Counted from the stretch's first letter, positions 48,982 to 59,203 are shown. The stretch: 64,000 nucleotides of DNA from CAWAMR01 sp963783095 (GCA_963783095.1 CAWAMR010000008.1:434001-498000); one strand, 5' to 3'. Numbers and translations are program-made. Notes: generated by a model not told the origin, from the sequence alone.

Positions 48982-49518
48982 TTACCCCGAAATTGCCATC
49001 AGGTGGCACCAGTCAAAGAGCAGTTGCCATTCCAGCAACTGGACTCGTTTGGCAAGCTCCTCATTGGCCGATCCTGAACCGCGTGCCTGCTCGCAAAAAT
49101 CCACGAAATCAAACGGCGTGGTGAACTTGTAGCCGATGCTCGGAGCTTCTGCGCGGACGAGTTGGAGCACGGGATGCGACCCCACCTGCCGCCACCAGTA
49201 TTTGCTGTTGGACGGATCGGGTTCCCGACGGTGCATGATGGCGTGCCAGTAACTTCCTGTCGGCGTGGCAATCTCCTGGCTGATCGTGTGCGATTCGTCG
49301 AGGAAATCGTGCAGCAACCACAACCCCGATATGCAAGCCAGCGCCATCGTTCGGTCGTGAACTTCTGGGAAGGCGGTTTCCGGCGTCAACGCCGCGAGTG
49401 TCGAGTACATGGCCCGATTCGGCGAGCCGGGACCGAGTTCCGGCTCGCGCTCGACTTCCAGAATGGCCCAATGACAGGGGAATACGGCTTTACAGGCATC
49501 GATTTCTCCCACGGTCAT
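48982..49518 (-). CDS. Planctomycete protein of unknown function
   Basis: This is a 178-residue intact protein with Trp-, Phe- and acid-rich segments: FPCHWAILEVEREPEL, ISGLWLLHDFLDESHTISQEI, PTGSYWHAIMHRREPDPSNSKYWWRQVGSHPVLQ, IGYKFTTPFDFVDFCEQARG and QLLEWQLLFDWC. The histidines and tryptophan of GSYWHAIMHRREPD suggest an active or binding site, but no family function is known to me. Its ATG overlaps the stop of the hydrolase gene (ATGA), so the two form an operon. A truncated, fused copy of its C-terminus lies at 39007-39312. Confidence 0.7.
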   Translation of the reverse strand: MTVGEIDACKAVFPCHWAILEVEREPELGPGSPNRAMYSTLAALTPETAFPEVHDRTMALACISGLWLLHDFLDESHTISQEIATPTGSYWHAIMHRREPDPSNSKYWWRQVGSHPVLQLVRAEAPSIGYKFTTPFDFVDFCEQARGSGSANEELAKRVQLLEWQLLFDWCHLMAISG

Positions 49519-50772
49519 TTGTCTTTAGTTGCCAGTTTTTCCAGACCTGGGATAAGTTTCTTCCCTTCTTTCGCGGCCTCTGAATCCGGCGCATCTGCGA
49601 TCAGTGTCTGCCAGAGTTGAATAGCGTTCTTCGCAATATCGGGCTGTTGCTTGACATAAATCGACTTGGCGGGGATACCATTGAGAGCGTAATCGCCCAG
49701 TGCTCGCGCCTCGGCGGCCATAAACTTTCGTTGTTCCGCAATGTCTTCTTTTTCCCCGGGATGATCGGGTTTGGCCGCGTATTCCATAAACAATTTCTTG
49801 GCAGCGGTGCCGGTTTCCAGGTCGGGCCAGCGTTCCGCGCAGCCTTTGAGCAACAACATACCCGCATTAAGCGTTTCGGGTTTATCCAGTTTTTGTTTCC
49901 CTTCATCGAAGAGCGCCTTGGCAGCTTGCTCACGGCTCAATGCACCAGTGGGACTCGCCGCGCATGGCCGGGTATTTCTTGGCGAGTTCCTGTCGCTTGG
50001 CTTTGCCTTCTTCCAGCCACTTGATGGCTTCCGTCGCGATGTTGGGAGGTGCCATCGAGTGTCCCATGTTTGCCACCACCCAAACGCGCGTGCGTATGCC
50101 GATGTCCTTCCACAACCCTTTCCTGAGCCGCTCTACTTCACCGCGATTAAAGTCGGTTTGCCCAGTGATCGCAGCGATGCTGAGCCGATCGATGATCCGG
50201 TGACGCAGCCAGGGTTCTTCACGCATGTTACCTCCGGCAACGACGGGCATGATGCCGCCAAAATATTCGGGCAAGGCAAAGCCGATGCCGCAAGCGATAC
50301 GGGCACCGCCCGAAATCCCGGCAACGTAGGTGCGATCGGGATCGAGCGGGATTTGCCGGCGCACATCATCGAAGCAATCCAACACGATGCGTACTCGTTT
50401 CGGACCCGGCACTTCGTTGCCAGCTCCACGAACCCCGATAAATACGAACCCAAGCTGATTGCACAGAGGTTCGCATGCTTTCCAACCCTGGGAATCATTG
50501 CCGGGCGAGATGAAGAGAATGGCAGGAAGACCGGCTTTTGGGGCTTTGCTTTTGACTTTGGGCACAAACAAGTCATAGATCTGTTTCGTGGAATCGTAGC
50601 CTTCGCCCAGATAGTTATCGGGAGGCTTTACCAGGCTGCGATTGGAGACGACGAATGTCCAATCGAGCCGGGTTGGGGAGGTGACCTTGACTTCAGGGGT
50701 AAAACCCGCCGGTGGTGCAGCGAATGCCGGCAGAGCTGGCAAGAGCAGAACAAGACAGAGGATGCGGATCAT
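49515..50772 (-). CDS. Secreted alpha/beta-hydrolase-type protein with C-terminal helical repeat domain, frameshifted
   Basis: This is about 418 residues: signal peptide MIRILCLVLLLPALPAFAAP, then hydrolase core (LFISPGNDSQGWKACEPL, FIGVRGAGNEVPGPKRVR, TYVAGISGGARIACGIGFA with the nucleophile serine in GxSGG, VWVVANMGHSMAP with the histidine). A one-base shift near 49935 joins MRGESH to ALSREQAAKALFDEGKQKL; the C-terminal 140 residues are helical and TPR-like (AERWPDLETGTAAKKLF). It resembles PHB-depolymerase/feruloyl-esterase-type hydrolases. The substrate is unknown. Confidence 0.72.
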
Positions 50773-50888
50773 GATGGTGTTCTCTCAATTCCAAGAAGCT
50801 TCCCCGGTTTCCGCGAGTACGCTCCATCCGGGGCTCTATTCAATCGTCCAGCCGGACTCTACCCGTTCGCTATTCGAGCCAAGAATGA

Positions 50889-51104
50889 TCATTCGCAGTC
50901 TTCCGTTTCGGCCGCGCGGCGATCGGCGTCACGCAGGGCATCCATCTCTTCTTGCATGAGGCGCGAAAAATCGGTCATTTCTGAAATGCCGGCGACGCTT
51001 CGCCAATCTTTGGTCGGCGCAATGACGGACGGTTGCTTCTCGTTCAGGCGGCGCTCGACTTCCTCAAGGCGACGGGCCAAGCTTTCCAAGGTCAATTCCG
51101 ACAT
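50889..51104 (-). CDS. Small coiled-coil protein, antitoxin-like
   Basis: This is a 71-residue protein: MSELTLESLARRLEEVERRLNE (coiled coil), then PTKDWRSVAGISEMTD and a charged tail RLMQEEMDALRDADRRA. The layout of leading coiled coil plus KDWR and a DF/DRR tail matches antitoxin-type proteins that precede a PIN-domain (VapC) toxin in planctomycetes. ATG 51104 has GGGGAG upstream. Its stop TGA overlaps an ATG (50892) that opens a short frame, MIILGSNSERVE, then stops at 50836: a possible toxin stump. A complete toxin is absent. Confidence 0.5.
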   Translation of the reverse strand: MSELTLESLARRLEEVERRLNEKQPSVIAPTKDWRSVAGISEMTDFSRLMQEEMDALRDADRRAAETEDCE

Positions 51105-51197
51105 AGTGGTTCTCCCCAATTGCCGATGGAAGTTATTATATCGCGGCAAGCATCTTATCGCAGCGCTGACTCGCGGAATCCTGGGTAATCTGATGTA

Positions 51198-52648
51198 TCA
51201 GGCCAGCAATTGTTTCACAACTTCTCCCTGCACATCGGTTAGTCGATAATCCCGGCCCTGAAAGCGGTGCGTCAACCTTGTATGGTCCAGGCCCAGCAGA
51301 TGGAGAATCGTTGCCTGGAGATCGTGGACTCCGACGCGATCTTTCACGGCATGATAACCAAGATCGTCGGTTTCGCCATGACTGTAACCGGCTTTGATCC
51401 CGCCGCCCGCCATCCAGACCGTGAAGGCGTGTTGATTGTGATCCCGGCCCAGCCACTTGGATCCGTTGCCCTCCTCGTTCATCGGCGTTCGACCGAACTC
51501 GCCGCCCCAGATAATCAATGTGGAATCGAGAAGCCCTTTGCGCTTCAGATCTTTGATCAAAGCCGCGTTGGCGCGATCGGTTTCCTTGCAGGCATCGACC
51601 AAGCCGTGGCGAATATCGCCGTCCTGGCTGGTGCCGTGTTGATCCCAGCCCCAGTGGTAGAGCTGGACAAAACGAACTCCCGATTCCACCAGACGACGTG
51701 CGAGCAGGCAGTTGTTCGCGTAGGATCGCTGGCCGGGCTGCGCACCGTACAGTGCGAGTGTTTCTTTGGTTTCCTTGGAGATGTCCATGATATTGGGGAC
51801 GCTCGACTGCATCTTGTAGGCCATCTCGAATTGCTGGATTCGCGTCAGGATTTCCGGATCGCCAACGGCATCGAGATGGAGCTTGTTCAGCGCCTGGAGC
51901 ATGTCCGAGTGATTTGCGCCGATCGTCGGACTTCATTCCTTCGGGGTTGTTCAGAAATAACACCGGCTCGCCCTGGGACGCAGTTGAACCCCTTGATGCA
52001 CGGTGGGCAAGAAACCGCTGCCCCATAAAGATGCACCGCCGTCGGGCGTTTCGGAGTCGAGACGAGAACAACAAAGCTCGGCAGATCCTTGTTCTCGCTG
52101 CCCAGTCCATAACTCACCCACGATCCCATGCTCGGTCGGCCCAGTCGTGGGGAGCCGGTATGGAGGAACAACTGGGCCGGAGCATGGTTGAACTGATCGG
52201 TATACATCGATCGGATGACGGTAAGTTCATCCGCGACCGTTGCCAGCTGGGGAATAATGGCCGACATGACCTGTCCCGACTTGCCGCGCGGTGCAAACTT
52301 GTGGGGCGAGCCGAGGAGTTTGGGAACGCCCTTGATGAAGGCGAACTGTTGCCCCTTCATATATTCTTGAGGACAAGGTTTCCCATTCATTTCGACGAGT
52401 TTGGGCTTGGGATCGAAGAGATCGAGAACCGATGGCGACCCGGCCATGTGCATGTAGATGACGCTTTTCGCCTTCGCCTTGAAGTGAGGCTGCCTGGGCG
52501 AGAGCGGATTGTCGTTCGGCCTGATCGATTCCGCGAAGAGGCGGTCATCGAGCAAGGAGGCGAGAGCAACGGAGCCGATGCCGACCCCGCAATCGCGGAA
52601 AAAGTGCCGGCGGGTTCGGGCTTTGAGGATTTCCAGTTCAAGGTTCAT
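51198..52648 (-). CDS. DUF1501 protein 2, two frameshifts
   Basis: This is about 483 residues, a paralogue of the DUF1501 gene at 4092. It starts MNLELEILKARTRRHFFRD with twin-arginine-like RR and hydrophobic GIGSVALASLL. Family motifs are YMHMAGSPSVLDLFDPKPKL, GSWVSYGLGSENKDLPSFVVL, WDQHGTSQDGDIR, WGGEFGRTPM and LLGLDHTRLTHRFQGRDYRL. Two shifts at about 51935-52030 pass through EPVLFLNNPEGMKSDDRRKS. It is the last gene of an operon with the PSCyt1 gene and a small gene. The function is unknown. Confidence 0.83.
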
Positions 52649-52746
52649 GTTGTTTTCCGCAGACGGCCAGTTGAGGTCAAGTATTGTTTGATTCGGTCGG
52701 CGATTTCGCTTCCCGAAGTATCGATCAAGATCGAGTAAAGAGAAAT

Positions 52747-53091
52747 TCATCCCACCGCATCTGGTGTGTCCTCATAGTCCAGATAACGGATGCATGTTCG
52801 TATTTGTGGCCGAGGCAATCTTTCCACCAAGTCGTGGTAGTAACCCCAGGTTCGCTCGGTGAGCGAAACGGACAGCATCGAGTGCGGCAGGATGATTCGC
52901 ATCATCACTTTCATCCAATCTCGATAATCCGGGTCGCCCTCCAAAAACGGACGAAGTGCGATCGCTTCGGGAAACCATTTCGCGAGTAACTCGCGCACAA
53001 TTCGGAATTCTTCTTCGGCATTCTGCTTCGCCAGAACGGCGCTGATCTCTTCCGAGATCGTGCTTTCGACTATTCCTGATGTCGCTACCAT
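52747..53091 (-). CDS. Small conserved protein between PSCyt1 and DUF1501 genes
   Basis: This is a 114-residue protein with a strong AAGGAGG ribosome binding site before ATG 53091. The sequence is helical and acidic/aromatic: EEISAVLAKQNAEEEFRIVREL, WFPEAIALRPFLEGDPDYRDWM, RIILPHSMLSVSLTERTWGYYHDL. No signal peptide is seen, unlike its two exported neighbours. I do not recognise the family; no equivalent gene is present in the first PSCyt1/DUF1501 pair at 689-5504. It may help assembly or regulation of the pair. Confidence 0.6.
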   Translation of the reverse strand: MVATSGIVESTISEEISAVLAKQNAEEEFRIVRELLAKWFPEAIALRPFLEGDPDYRDWMKVMMRIILPHSMLSVSLTERTWGYYHDLVERLPRPQIRTCIRYLDYEDTPDAVG

Positions 53092-53139
53092 AGAACCTCC
53101 TTTTTCAAATCTATCCCTAACATCGATGTGCCGCAGGCG

Positions 53140-55469
53140 TCAACCTTTGGTTATTGTCTCATCCAAATTCAACAACACATTGGCTACCACCGTCCATGCC
53201 GCCAACTCCGCAACATCGACATTCGCCGGCACCGCTCCGAGTATCGAGGCCATTTTCTTTGCAGCTGGCAGATTGTTACGATACTTCTCCAAAGATTCTC
53301 GATAAAGTTGCGTCAGTAACTTCACTTCGGAATCGGTCGGCGCTCGGCTCACGCACAGCCGAAATCCATAAGTCGCCCGTTGTTCGGGATCGAGTTTCAG
53401 CGGCGTTGCCATTCAACGCGCCAGCCCATTGGAACACTCGACGAATGCTTTATCGTTCAAAGTGGCCAGGGCTTGAAGGGGAGTGTTGGTCCGGGGCCGG
53501 CTCGCAACTAATCTCCCGGCTCGGCGCATCGAAGGCCATGAACGCGGCGTAGGGTGAACTGCGACGCCAGAAGGTATAAAGTCCTCGGCGATGTTGATTG
53601 CCGTTGCCGCTGAGAACCCATTTATCGCCGCTGTAAGGAGCAGCCCAGATTCCGTCCGGCTGAAACGGAAAGACGCTGGGTCCACCGATCTTGCGATTCA
53701 ACAAGCCGCCGATCGCCAGAGCATTGTCTCGGACCATCTCTGCATCGAGGCGGAAACGGGGGCCTCGCGCAGAATAGTCGATTGAATGGATCGCGCTCCA
53801 GCAATTCCTTTGAAACCTTTGTCGATTGTCGATAAGTCGCCGACATGACGATTTGTTTCTGAATCGCTTTCAGACTCCATTTCTGCTGAAGCAGTTCCGT
53901 CGCCAGATAATCGAGCAACTCCGGGTGCGTCGGCAATTCACCTTTGATTCCGAAGTCTTCGCTCGTCTCAACGAGTCCTCGACCAAAGAATCTGGCCCAG
54001 AGCCGGTTCATGGTCACTCGACCGATGAGCGGATTCTCGGCGGAGACCAACCAGCGGGCAAAGGTGAGACGATTGAGCGGTATCCCTTTGCCCACCTTGA
54101 GAGGGTGAAGTTTCGCAGGCACAGCTGGCGTTACCGCTGCTCCCGGCGTCCTGTGATTGCCGCGAATGTGGATATGCGTCGGATGCGGCTTCGGCAATTC
54201 CGACATTACCAGCGTCGTCGCAGGTTTGATTCCTCCCATCAACCGGTGCAGCGAATTGACTTGATCCTTGACGGGGCGAATCAGCCCAGCTGCGACCAGA
54301 GGGTTTCCGGTAAACAGAGTGGCGACTTGCCGCATCATCTTGAAGCGAGTCGCGGCTTTTCGTTCTTCTTCTTCCGCGGTCGGGATCGGCAGCTGGGGAT
54401 CGAGACTTTTCCCGCGGTCCGTGCTGCCGTTGAAGAAGGCGAATAGCTGGAAATATTCTTTCTGGCTAAAGGGGTCGAACTTATGGTTGTGGCACTGGCA
54501 GCAGTTAAACGTGGTTCCCATCCAGACCGACATCGTGGTGTTGACTCGATCGACGACGGCTGCCACACGAAATTCCTCATCGTCGGTGCCACCCTCAGTG
54601 TTCACCAGGGTGTTTCGATGGAACCCGGTGGCGATCCTTTGTTCAATCGTAGGCTTGGGAAGCAGGTCTCCTGCCAACTGCTCGATCGTAAACTGGTCGA
54701 ACGGCAGATCACGATTGAAGGCGTTAATCACCCAGTCCCGATACGGCCAGATCGATCGGCGCTCGTCTTTCTCGTAGCCGTTGGTGTCGGCATAGCGGGC
54801 CATGTCGAGCCACCAACTCGCCATGTGTTCCCCATAATGTTTCGAGGCCAACAGGCGATCGACGGCCTTCTCGTACGCCTGGGCCGATGTGTCGTTCAAG
54901 AACGCATCGACTTCTTCCAAAGAAGGCGGCAATCCCGTCAAATCGAGCGAAACTCTCCGAAGCAATACCGCTTTCTCGGTTTGGGCCGTGGGTGCCAGCC
55001 CTTCCTTTTCAAGGCGAGCCAGCACATGGATGTCGATCGGATTGCGAACCCAGGCCCCGTTCTTGACCGCAGGCGCAGGAGGTATGCGCGGAACGATGTA
55101 GGACCAATGCTCTTCGTAGAGCACCCCGCCGTCGATCCAGCTCTGTAACTTCGCTATGTGTTCGGGCTTGAGCGCTTCTCCTTTCGGCGGCATGCGTTGT
55201 GTATCATCCGTGGACGTAATGCGCTTCCAAAGCGCACTGGCGGTATGCTTGCCCGGCACGATCGCCGCCTCACCGGACTCAAGTTTTTTCGTAGCGCCGC
55301 TGAACAAACCGAGGTCAAGGCCCGCTTTTTTCAAATCGGGGCCATGACACTTGAAACACGAATTCGACAAGATCGGGCGAATATCCCGATTAAACGAGAT
55401 CGGCTCCGCAGCCTGGCTGACCGGCAAGAGCGCGAAGGTAAGAAAAAAGGCAGAGATTGCGAATCGCAT
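53140..55469 (-). CDS. PSCyt1 / DUF1549 / DUF1553 protein 2, three frameshifts
   Basis: This is about 775 residues. Signal peptide MRFAISAFFLTFALLPVSQA is followed by SCFKCHGPD (haem motif CFKCH), DUF1549 (LDLTGLPPSLEEVDAFL, CCQCHNHKFDPFSQ) and DUF1553 (PTHPELLDYLATEL). Near 53770, 53500 and 53413 the frame shifts, passing through DNALAIGGLLNRKIGG, TNTPLQALATLNDKAFVE and PEQRATYGFRLCVSRAPTDSE. It is shorter than the 1,101-residue protein at 689. With the small gene and DUF1501 gene it forms a second export-type operon. Confidence 0.83.
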
Positions 55470-55574
55470 AATGGAAACCCAGGATACGGGTCAATCCGGC
55501 GGGGAAACTGCTACCAATAGATTAACATCATTGTACACGAAACTTCCCCCGGTAAATGAAAGGAAATTGTCATT

Positions 55575-56366
55575 ATGGTCAAGAACGATCCGGAAACGGT
55601 AAAGTTGGACGTCATTGCCGTGGCTCCTCATCCCGACGATTTGGAGATCATTTGCGGCGGTACTTTGGCCAAATTGGTTCAGCAGGGCTATCGAGTCGGG
55701 ATCATCGACTTGACCAGTGGCGAACCAACACCAAGAGGCTCGGAAGAATTACGTCAATCGGAAGCAAAGGCAGCGCAAAAGATCCTGGGCGTTCAAGTAC
55801 GGATCAACCTGCGCCTGCCGAACCGGATATTGATGGATTCCCCGGAAGCACGCTTCCATCTGGCAACGGAATTTCGCAAATATCAACCCAACGTGGTCAT
55901 AACCGTTGCAGGGCGAACGCCCGCGGCATCACCGGATCATCATCAAGGGCACCTCATCGGTGAAGCAGCACGGTTTTACTCGCAACTGACGAAATGGGAT
56001 GACCAATTCTCGGGAACCGCACCCTACCGGGTGCCTCATTTGGTCTACGCTCCATTTCCCTTCGATGCGGAACAGCGGCACTGGCACAGTACCTTTGTCA
56101 TCGATATTACCGATACGATGGCGCAAAAACTGGCGGCGATAGAGTGTTACAGTTCGCAATTCGACGAGGGACGGTTTGAGAAAGTGAAACACCTCATCAA
56201 TTCGGCAAACGGTTTCACGGGGGCGCGTTGCGGCTTCATGTATGCAGAGTTCTTTGCTCTGCCGCATCCGGTGGGAGCTTCGGATTTGGTCGCATTGGTC
56301 CAAGGAGGTAAAGGAAGCATCGCAGCGGTTCAGTTACCTGGGAAAGACCACCTGCCGATGGGCTGA
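55575..56366 (+). CDS. PIG-L/LmbE family deacetylase (BshB-like)
   Basis: This is a 263-residue intact protein. The zinc motif APHPDDLEIICGG (HPDD) is near the N-terminus, followed by SGEPTPRGSEELRQSEAKAA, LRLPNRILMDSPEAR and PDHHQGHLIGEAARFYS with the third ligand. It matches N-acetylglucosaminyl deacetylases, including BshB enzymes of bacillithiol synthesis, whose N-terminus and RxxE spacing it shares. Deacetylation of a GlcNAc conjugate is likely. Its divergent neighbour is the PSCyt1 gene; no bsh partner is in the window. Confidence 0.85.
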   Translation: MVKNDPETVKLDVIAVAPHPDDLEIICGGTLAKLVQQGYRVGIIDLTSGEPTPRGSEELRQSEAKAAQKILGVQVRINLRLPNRILMDSPEARFHLATEFRKYQPNVVITVAGRTPAASPDHHQGHLIGEAARFYSQLTKWDDQFSGTAPYRVPHLVYAPFPFDAEQRHWHSTFVIDITDTMAQKLAAIECYSSQFDEGRFEKVKHLINSANGFTGARCGFMYAEFFALPHPVGASDLVALVQGGKGSIAAVQLPGKDHLPMG

Positions 56367-56402
56367 CGAATTGGAAGCGTCGGCCAGGGACTGTTGCCGG
56401 AA

Positions 56403-57944
56403 TCATGGAGTGTAAACGGGGCTCGACTGCTCGCGCTTACCAATCGATAGTTGGGCCTGAATCTGGTCTCCTTCCGGCAATTCCACCTTGAAGGATTGCG
56501 TCGAAAAAGCTTCGTCCGACCCAGACCAACTGACTGATCCGGATCGCCATTTTGGGAGCGCCTTTGCCTTGTCTTTAACCGCGAACACGTTCAGATCGAA
56601 TGCCGGCATCTTTTGATCCTTCTTCGGCAGGCAAGGTGTCAAAATGCCAATTGCGCGTTTTTTCAGATCGATTGCTGCTATCTTTTGATTCTTCTTCCAC
56701 ATCCATTCCAGGCTTACCAAGATGTGCTTCTTGCTCGTGCGTTCGAAGATGAGTCTCGATTCACCGTTCCATCCTTCCACCTTCCAAATATGCCGGCGAT
56801 ACAGCTTTTGGATCACATCTGGAAGGTGGGAGCCGTCTTTGAACGTGTAGCGATTTTTTTCTCGGTTCCAGCGTATGTCCAACTTGGCAACCTCCGGTGC
56901 AACGGTCTTCCATTCTCTCTCGAATTTGTCTTTGCAGTCAAACTTATACGCTGATTCATCCGTAGCAGATTCTCGGCGATATACGGAATCAAGGAGATGG
57001 AGGATTTGATTGGCGACGACCAGTTTAACGCTTTCCATGCTGTCCTTTTCGTAAAGCGAACCGCCAGTCTTTTCCCAAGCTTTCAACAATCCGAGGGGAG
57101 AATTGCCGGGTGTGAGCGGTTTGTTGCGCACTTGGCCGTTCTCTCGAAAGTATTCGACATGGCTTTGCGGGTGATCGGGTAGCGATACGTATTCATAACC
57201 GTGCACTACTAGAAGGGGTACATCGTCCTGAAGCAGGATGGGAAAGCGTGGCGGAAGTTTGGCGTTCGGCAGTGTGCCTGGGCCCTGGATACCGACATCC
57301 ATATAAGGCATGTAACCTGGATCTGCTGGTACATCGAATAACACGCGCAGTACCAAGAACACGCCTTCACCTTCCAAGGCCCCGGCAACACGTAAATACT
57401 CCTCGATTGCGGCCAATGCCTTTTCTTTACCCAACGGCTGCAGAGCATTCACGATTTGGATAACCAACAGCGGGTCGTAGTCGTTTCCGAAACGAAAGCT
57501 TGGAGCCTTGTCGATTAACCGTAGGAGCGGGCGCAATTCCTTTTCGGGCATGAGTGCGGGGTTCGGCGGTTCGCCACGACCACCGTATACGTCTTGCACC
57601 CTGCCTTTGTCGTCAATGTAAACGTGACCAAGTGTGGCAAACGTGAGATGGCCGTCCGTTCCATAACTCCATATCTCTCGGATGTGAGTGCCAACCCCAC
57701 CAGGGTCGGTGTCGGTCTGAATATCATCCGGTTTGCCAAGGAGTGCTAAAACGTCCTTCTCGGCCATGCCCTCTTTGACTTTCGCCATTGCACGCGCAAA
57801 TTCTTGCCGGGTTTTCGACTGCTTCGCGGGACGGTCTTTTACCTGTCCCTCTACCGTCTGCATTCTCAAGAAATAGAGACCTGCGCCGAGCGTTGTGATA
57901 CCCACGATTGCTAACATCGCAATTCTTTGGAAGGCGGCACGCAT
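56403..57944 (-). CDS. Membrane-anchored protein with SmpA/BamE-like domain, unknown function
   Basis: This is a 513-residue intact protein. One N-terminal transmembrane segment (IAMLAIVGITTLGAGLYFL) is followed by a SmpA/OmlA-like stretch (FARAMAKVKEGMAEKDVLALLGKPDDIQTD, HLTFATLGHVYIDDKGRV). A long region of unknown fold then follows, with YEYVSLPDHPQSHVEYFREN and EKTGGSLYEKDSMESVK. Repeated KRAIGILTPCLPKKDQKMPAFDL suggests beta structure near the end. It is convergent with the PIG-L gene. A periplasmic lipoprotein-assembly role is only a guess from the SmpA-like part. Confidence 0.6.
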   Translation of the reverse strand: MRAAFQRIAMLAIVGITTLGAGLYFLRMQTVEGQVKDRPAKQSKTRQEFARAMAKVKEGMAEKDVLALLGKPDDIQTDTDPGGVGTHIREIWSYGTDGHLTFATLGHVYIDDKGRVQDVYGGRGEPPNPALMPEKELRPLLRLIDKAPSFRFGNDYDPLLVIQIVNALQPLGKEKALAAIEEYLRVAGALEGEGVFLVLRVLFDVPADPGYMPYMDVGIQGPGTLPNAKLPPRFPILLQDDVPLLVVHGYEYVSLPDHPQSHVEYFRENGQVRNKPLTPGNSPLGLLKAWEKTGGSLYEKDSMESVKLVVANQILHLLDSVYRRESATDESAYKFDCKDKFEREWKTVAPEVAKLDIRWNREKNRYTFKDGSHLPDVIQKLYRRHIWKVEGWNGESRLIFERTSKKHILVSLEWMWKKNQKIAAIDLKKRAIGILTPCLPKKDQKMPAFDLNVFAVKDKAKALPKWRSGSVSWSGSDEAFSTQSFKVELPEGDQIQAQLSIGKREQSSPVYTP

Positions 57945-58276
57945 AAAGAGTCCTATTGGAAAGAGTTGAACGACTCCGGCAGTTTATTCCTATTCGTCCC
58001 ACCAGGTCAATTATCCACCGAGCACTTTCCCCAGTCAACAGCCATTGTGAACGAATAGAGGTCGAGCCACCGCACTTCAAAGCTGGCTCAGATTAGATTG
58101 GGGATTGCGAGGTGAGTTTCGATCCCTACTTCTCGGGCCGCTTGAAGAGGAATCGCCCTGTCTTTCTTCGCCGGAGAAACTTTATTGATATGGCGATTAT
58201 TTCGCTTTGCGTATAATGTCTTGGACGAATCTGAAGATTGGGCTCCTTTTGCCCCTTATTGAAGAGGAAAAATTTG
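57945..58276. other. Divergent intergenic region, no gene seen
   Basis: 332 bases between the SmpA-like gene and the second desaturase. Promoters for both are expected here. I saw no repeat, RNA gene or convincing open frame. Confidence 0.4.
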
Positions 58277-59203
58277 ATGCTTACCGCTGCCGGCCCCATC
58301 CCAACAACCATAGCGCCGGTTCCTGCGGAACCAGGCGTTAAGCGAAGCGGGAGGGCATGGCTTGGTTATGTGGTGTTCTTTCTGCTCCATTTAGCCTGTC
58401 TTGCCGTTTTCTTTACCACCACCAGCACGATGGCGCTGGTCCTTTGTGGAAGCTGTTATCTGGTTCACATGTTCGGGATCACCGCAGGGTATCATCGCTG
58501 CTTCTCCCATCGCTCGTTCAAAACAAACCGCGTCGTCCAATTCGTTTTGGCCTGTCTAGGCTGCACGGCCGCTCAAGGCGGCCCCAGTTGGTGGGTCGCC
58601 CGTCATCGGCACCATCATCGGACATCCGACACCCATGACGACTTGCACTCTCCGGTCGCGCACGGCTTCTGGTGGTCGCACATTGGTTGGCTTTTGTCGC
58701 GCGATTCGGATGGTACCGATGAACACGCTGTCAAAGACATCACCCGATATCCGGAGCTGCGCTGGTTGAATCGACATTTCTGGGGGCCTCCCTTCCTGCT
58801 GGCAGGATTGTGTTTCCTGCTCGGCGGGTGGAGCGGACTCATTTGGGGTTTCCTGGTCAGCACCGTTCTGTCGCACCATGCCACTTTCACCGTCAATTCG
58901 ATCTGTCATCTTTGGGGAAGACAGCGATTTGTCACCGGCGACAAGAGCCGGAATAATTTCCTTGTCGCGATCATCACTCTCGGCGAAGGTTGGCACAACA
59001 ACCACCACCACTATCAGAGCAGCGCCAAGCAGGGTTTCCGCTGGTGGGAGATCGACGTGAGTTACTATATCATCAAGCTCCTGGCCCTTTTCGGCTTGGT
59101 TTGGGATGTTCGGAAACCTACCGCGAAGGCCCTTGCCGGTATCGTCGAACCACCCCATCAACCCGCCGAGGTGCAGATGGCTTCTATCACCACCCAGGGG
59201 TGA
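58277..59203 (+). CDS. Membrane acyl-CoA delta-9 desaturase 2
   Basis: This is a 308-residue intact desaturase. Histidine boxes are GYHRCFSHRSF, ARHRHHHRTSD and GWHNNHHHY, ligands of the diiron centre. Hydrophobic spans include WLGYVVFFLLHLACLAVFF and PFLLAGLCFLLGGWSGLIWG. ATG 58277 has AGAGGA nine bases upstream. It shares about half of its motif residues with the copy at 37850, so the two are paralogues rather than recent duplicates. It makes mono-unsaturated fatty acids for membranes. Confidence 0.9.
   Translation: MLTAAGPIPTTIAPVPAEPGVKRSGRAWLGYVVFFLLHLACLAVFFTTTSTMALVLCGSCYLVHMFGITAGYHRCFSHRSFKTNRVVQFVLACLGCTAAQGGPSWWVARHRHHHRTSDTHDDLHSPVAHGFWWSHIGWLLSRDSDGTDEHAVKDITRYPELRWLNRHFWGPPFLLAGLCFLLGGWSGLIWGFLVSTVLSHHATFTVNSICHLWGRQRFVTGDKSRNNFLVAIITLGEGWHNNHHHYQSSAKQGFRWWEIDVSYYIIKLLALFGLVWDVRKPTAKALAGIVEPPHQPAEVQMASITTQG

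Noticed and set aside
49771..51249. Long plus-strand open frame (492 codons) opposite the hydrolase gene
   Set aside because: It is antisense to the alpha/beta hydrolase, whose signal peptide and GxSGG motif are clear; the plus frame shows no family.
51136..52110. Minus-strand alternative frame in the DUF1501 region
   Set aside because: Only a short internal piece (EPVLFLNNPEGMKSDD) belongs to DUF1501 between two frameshifts; the rest is a shadow.
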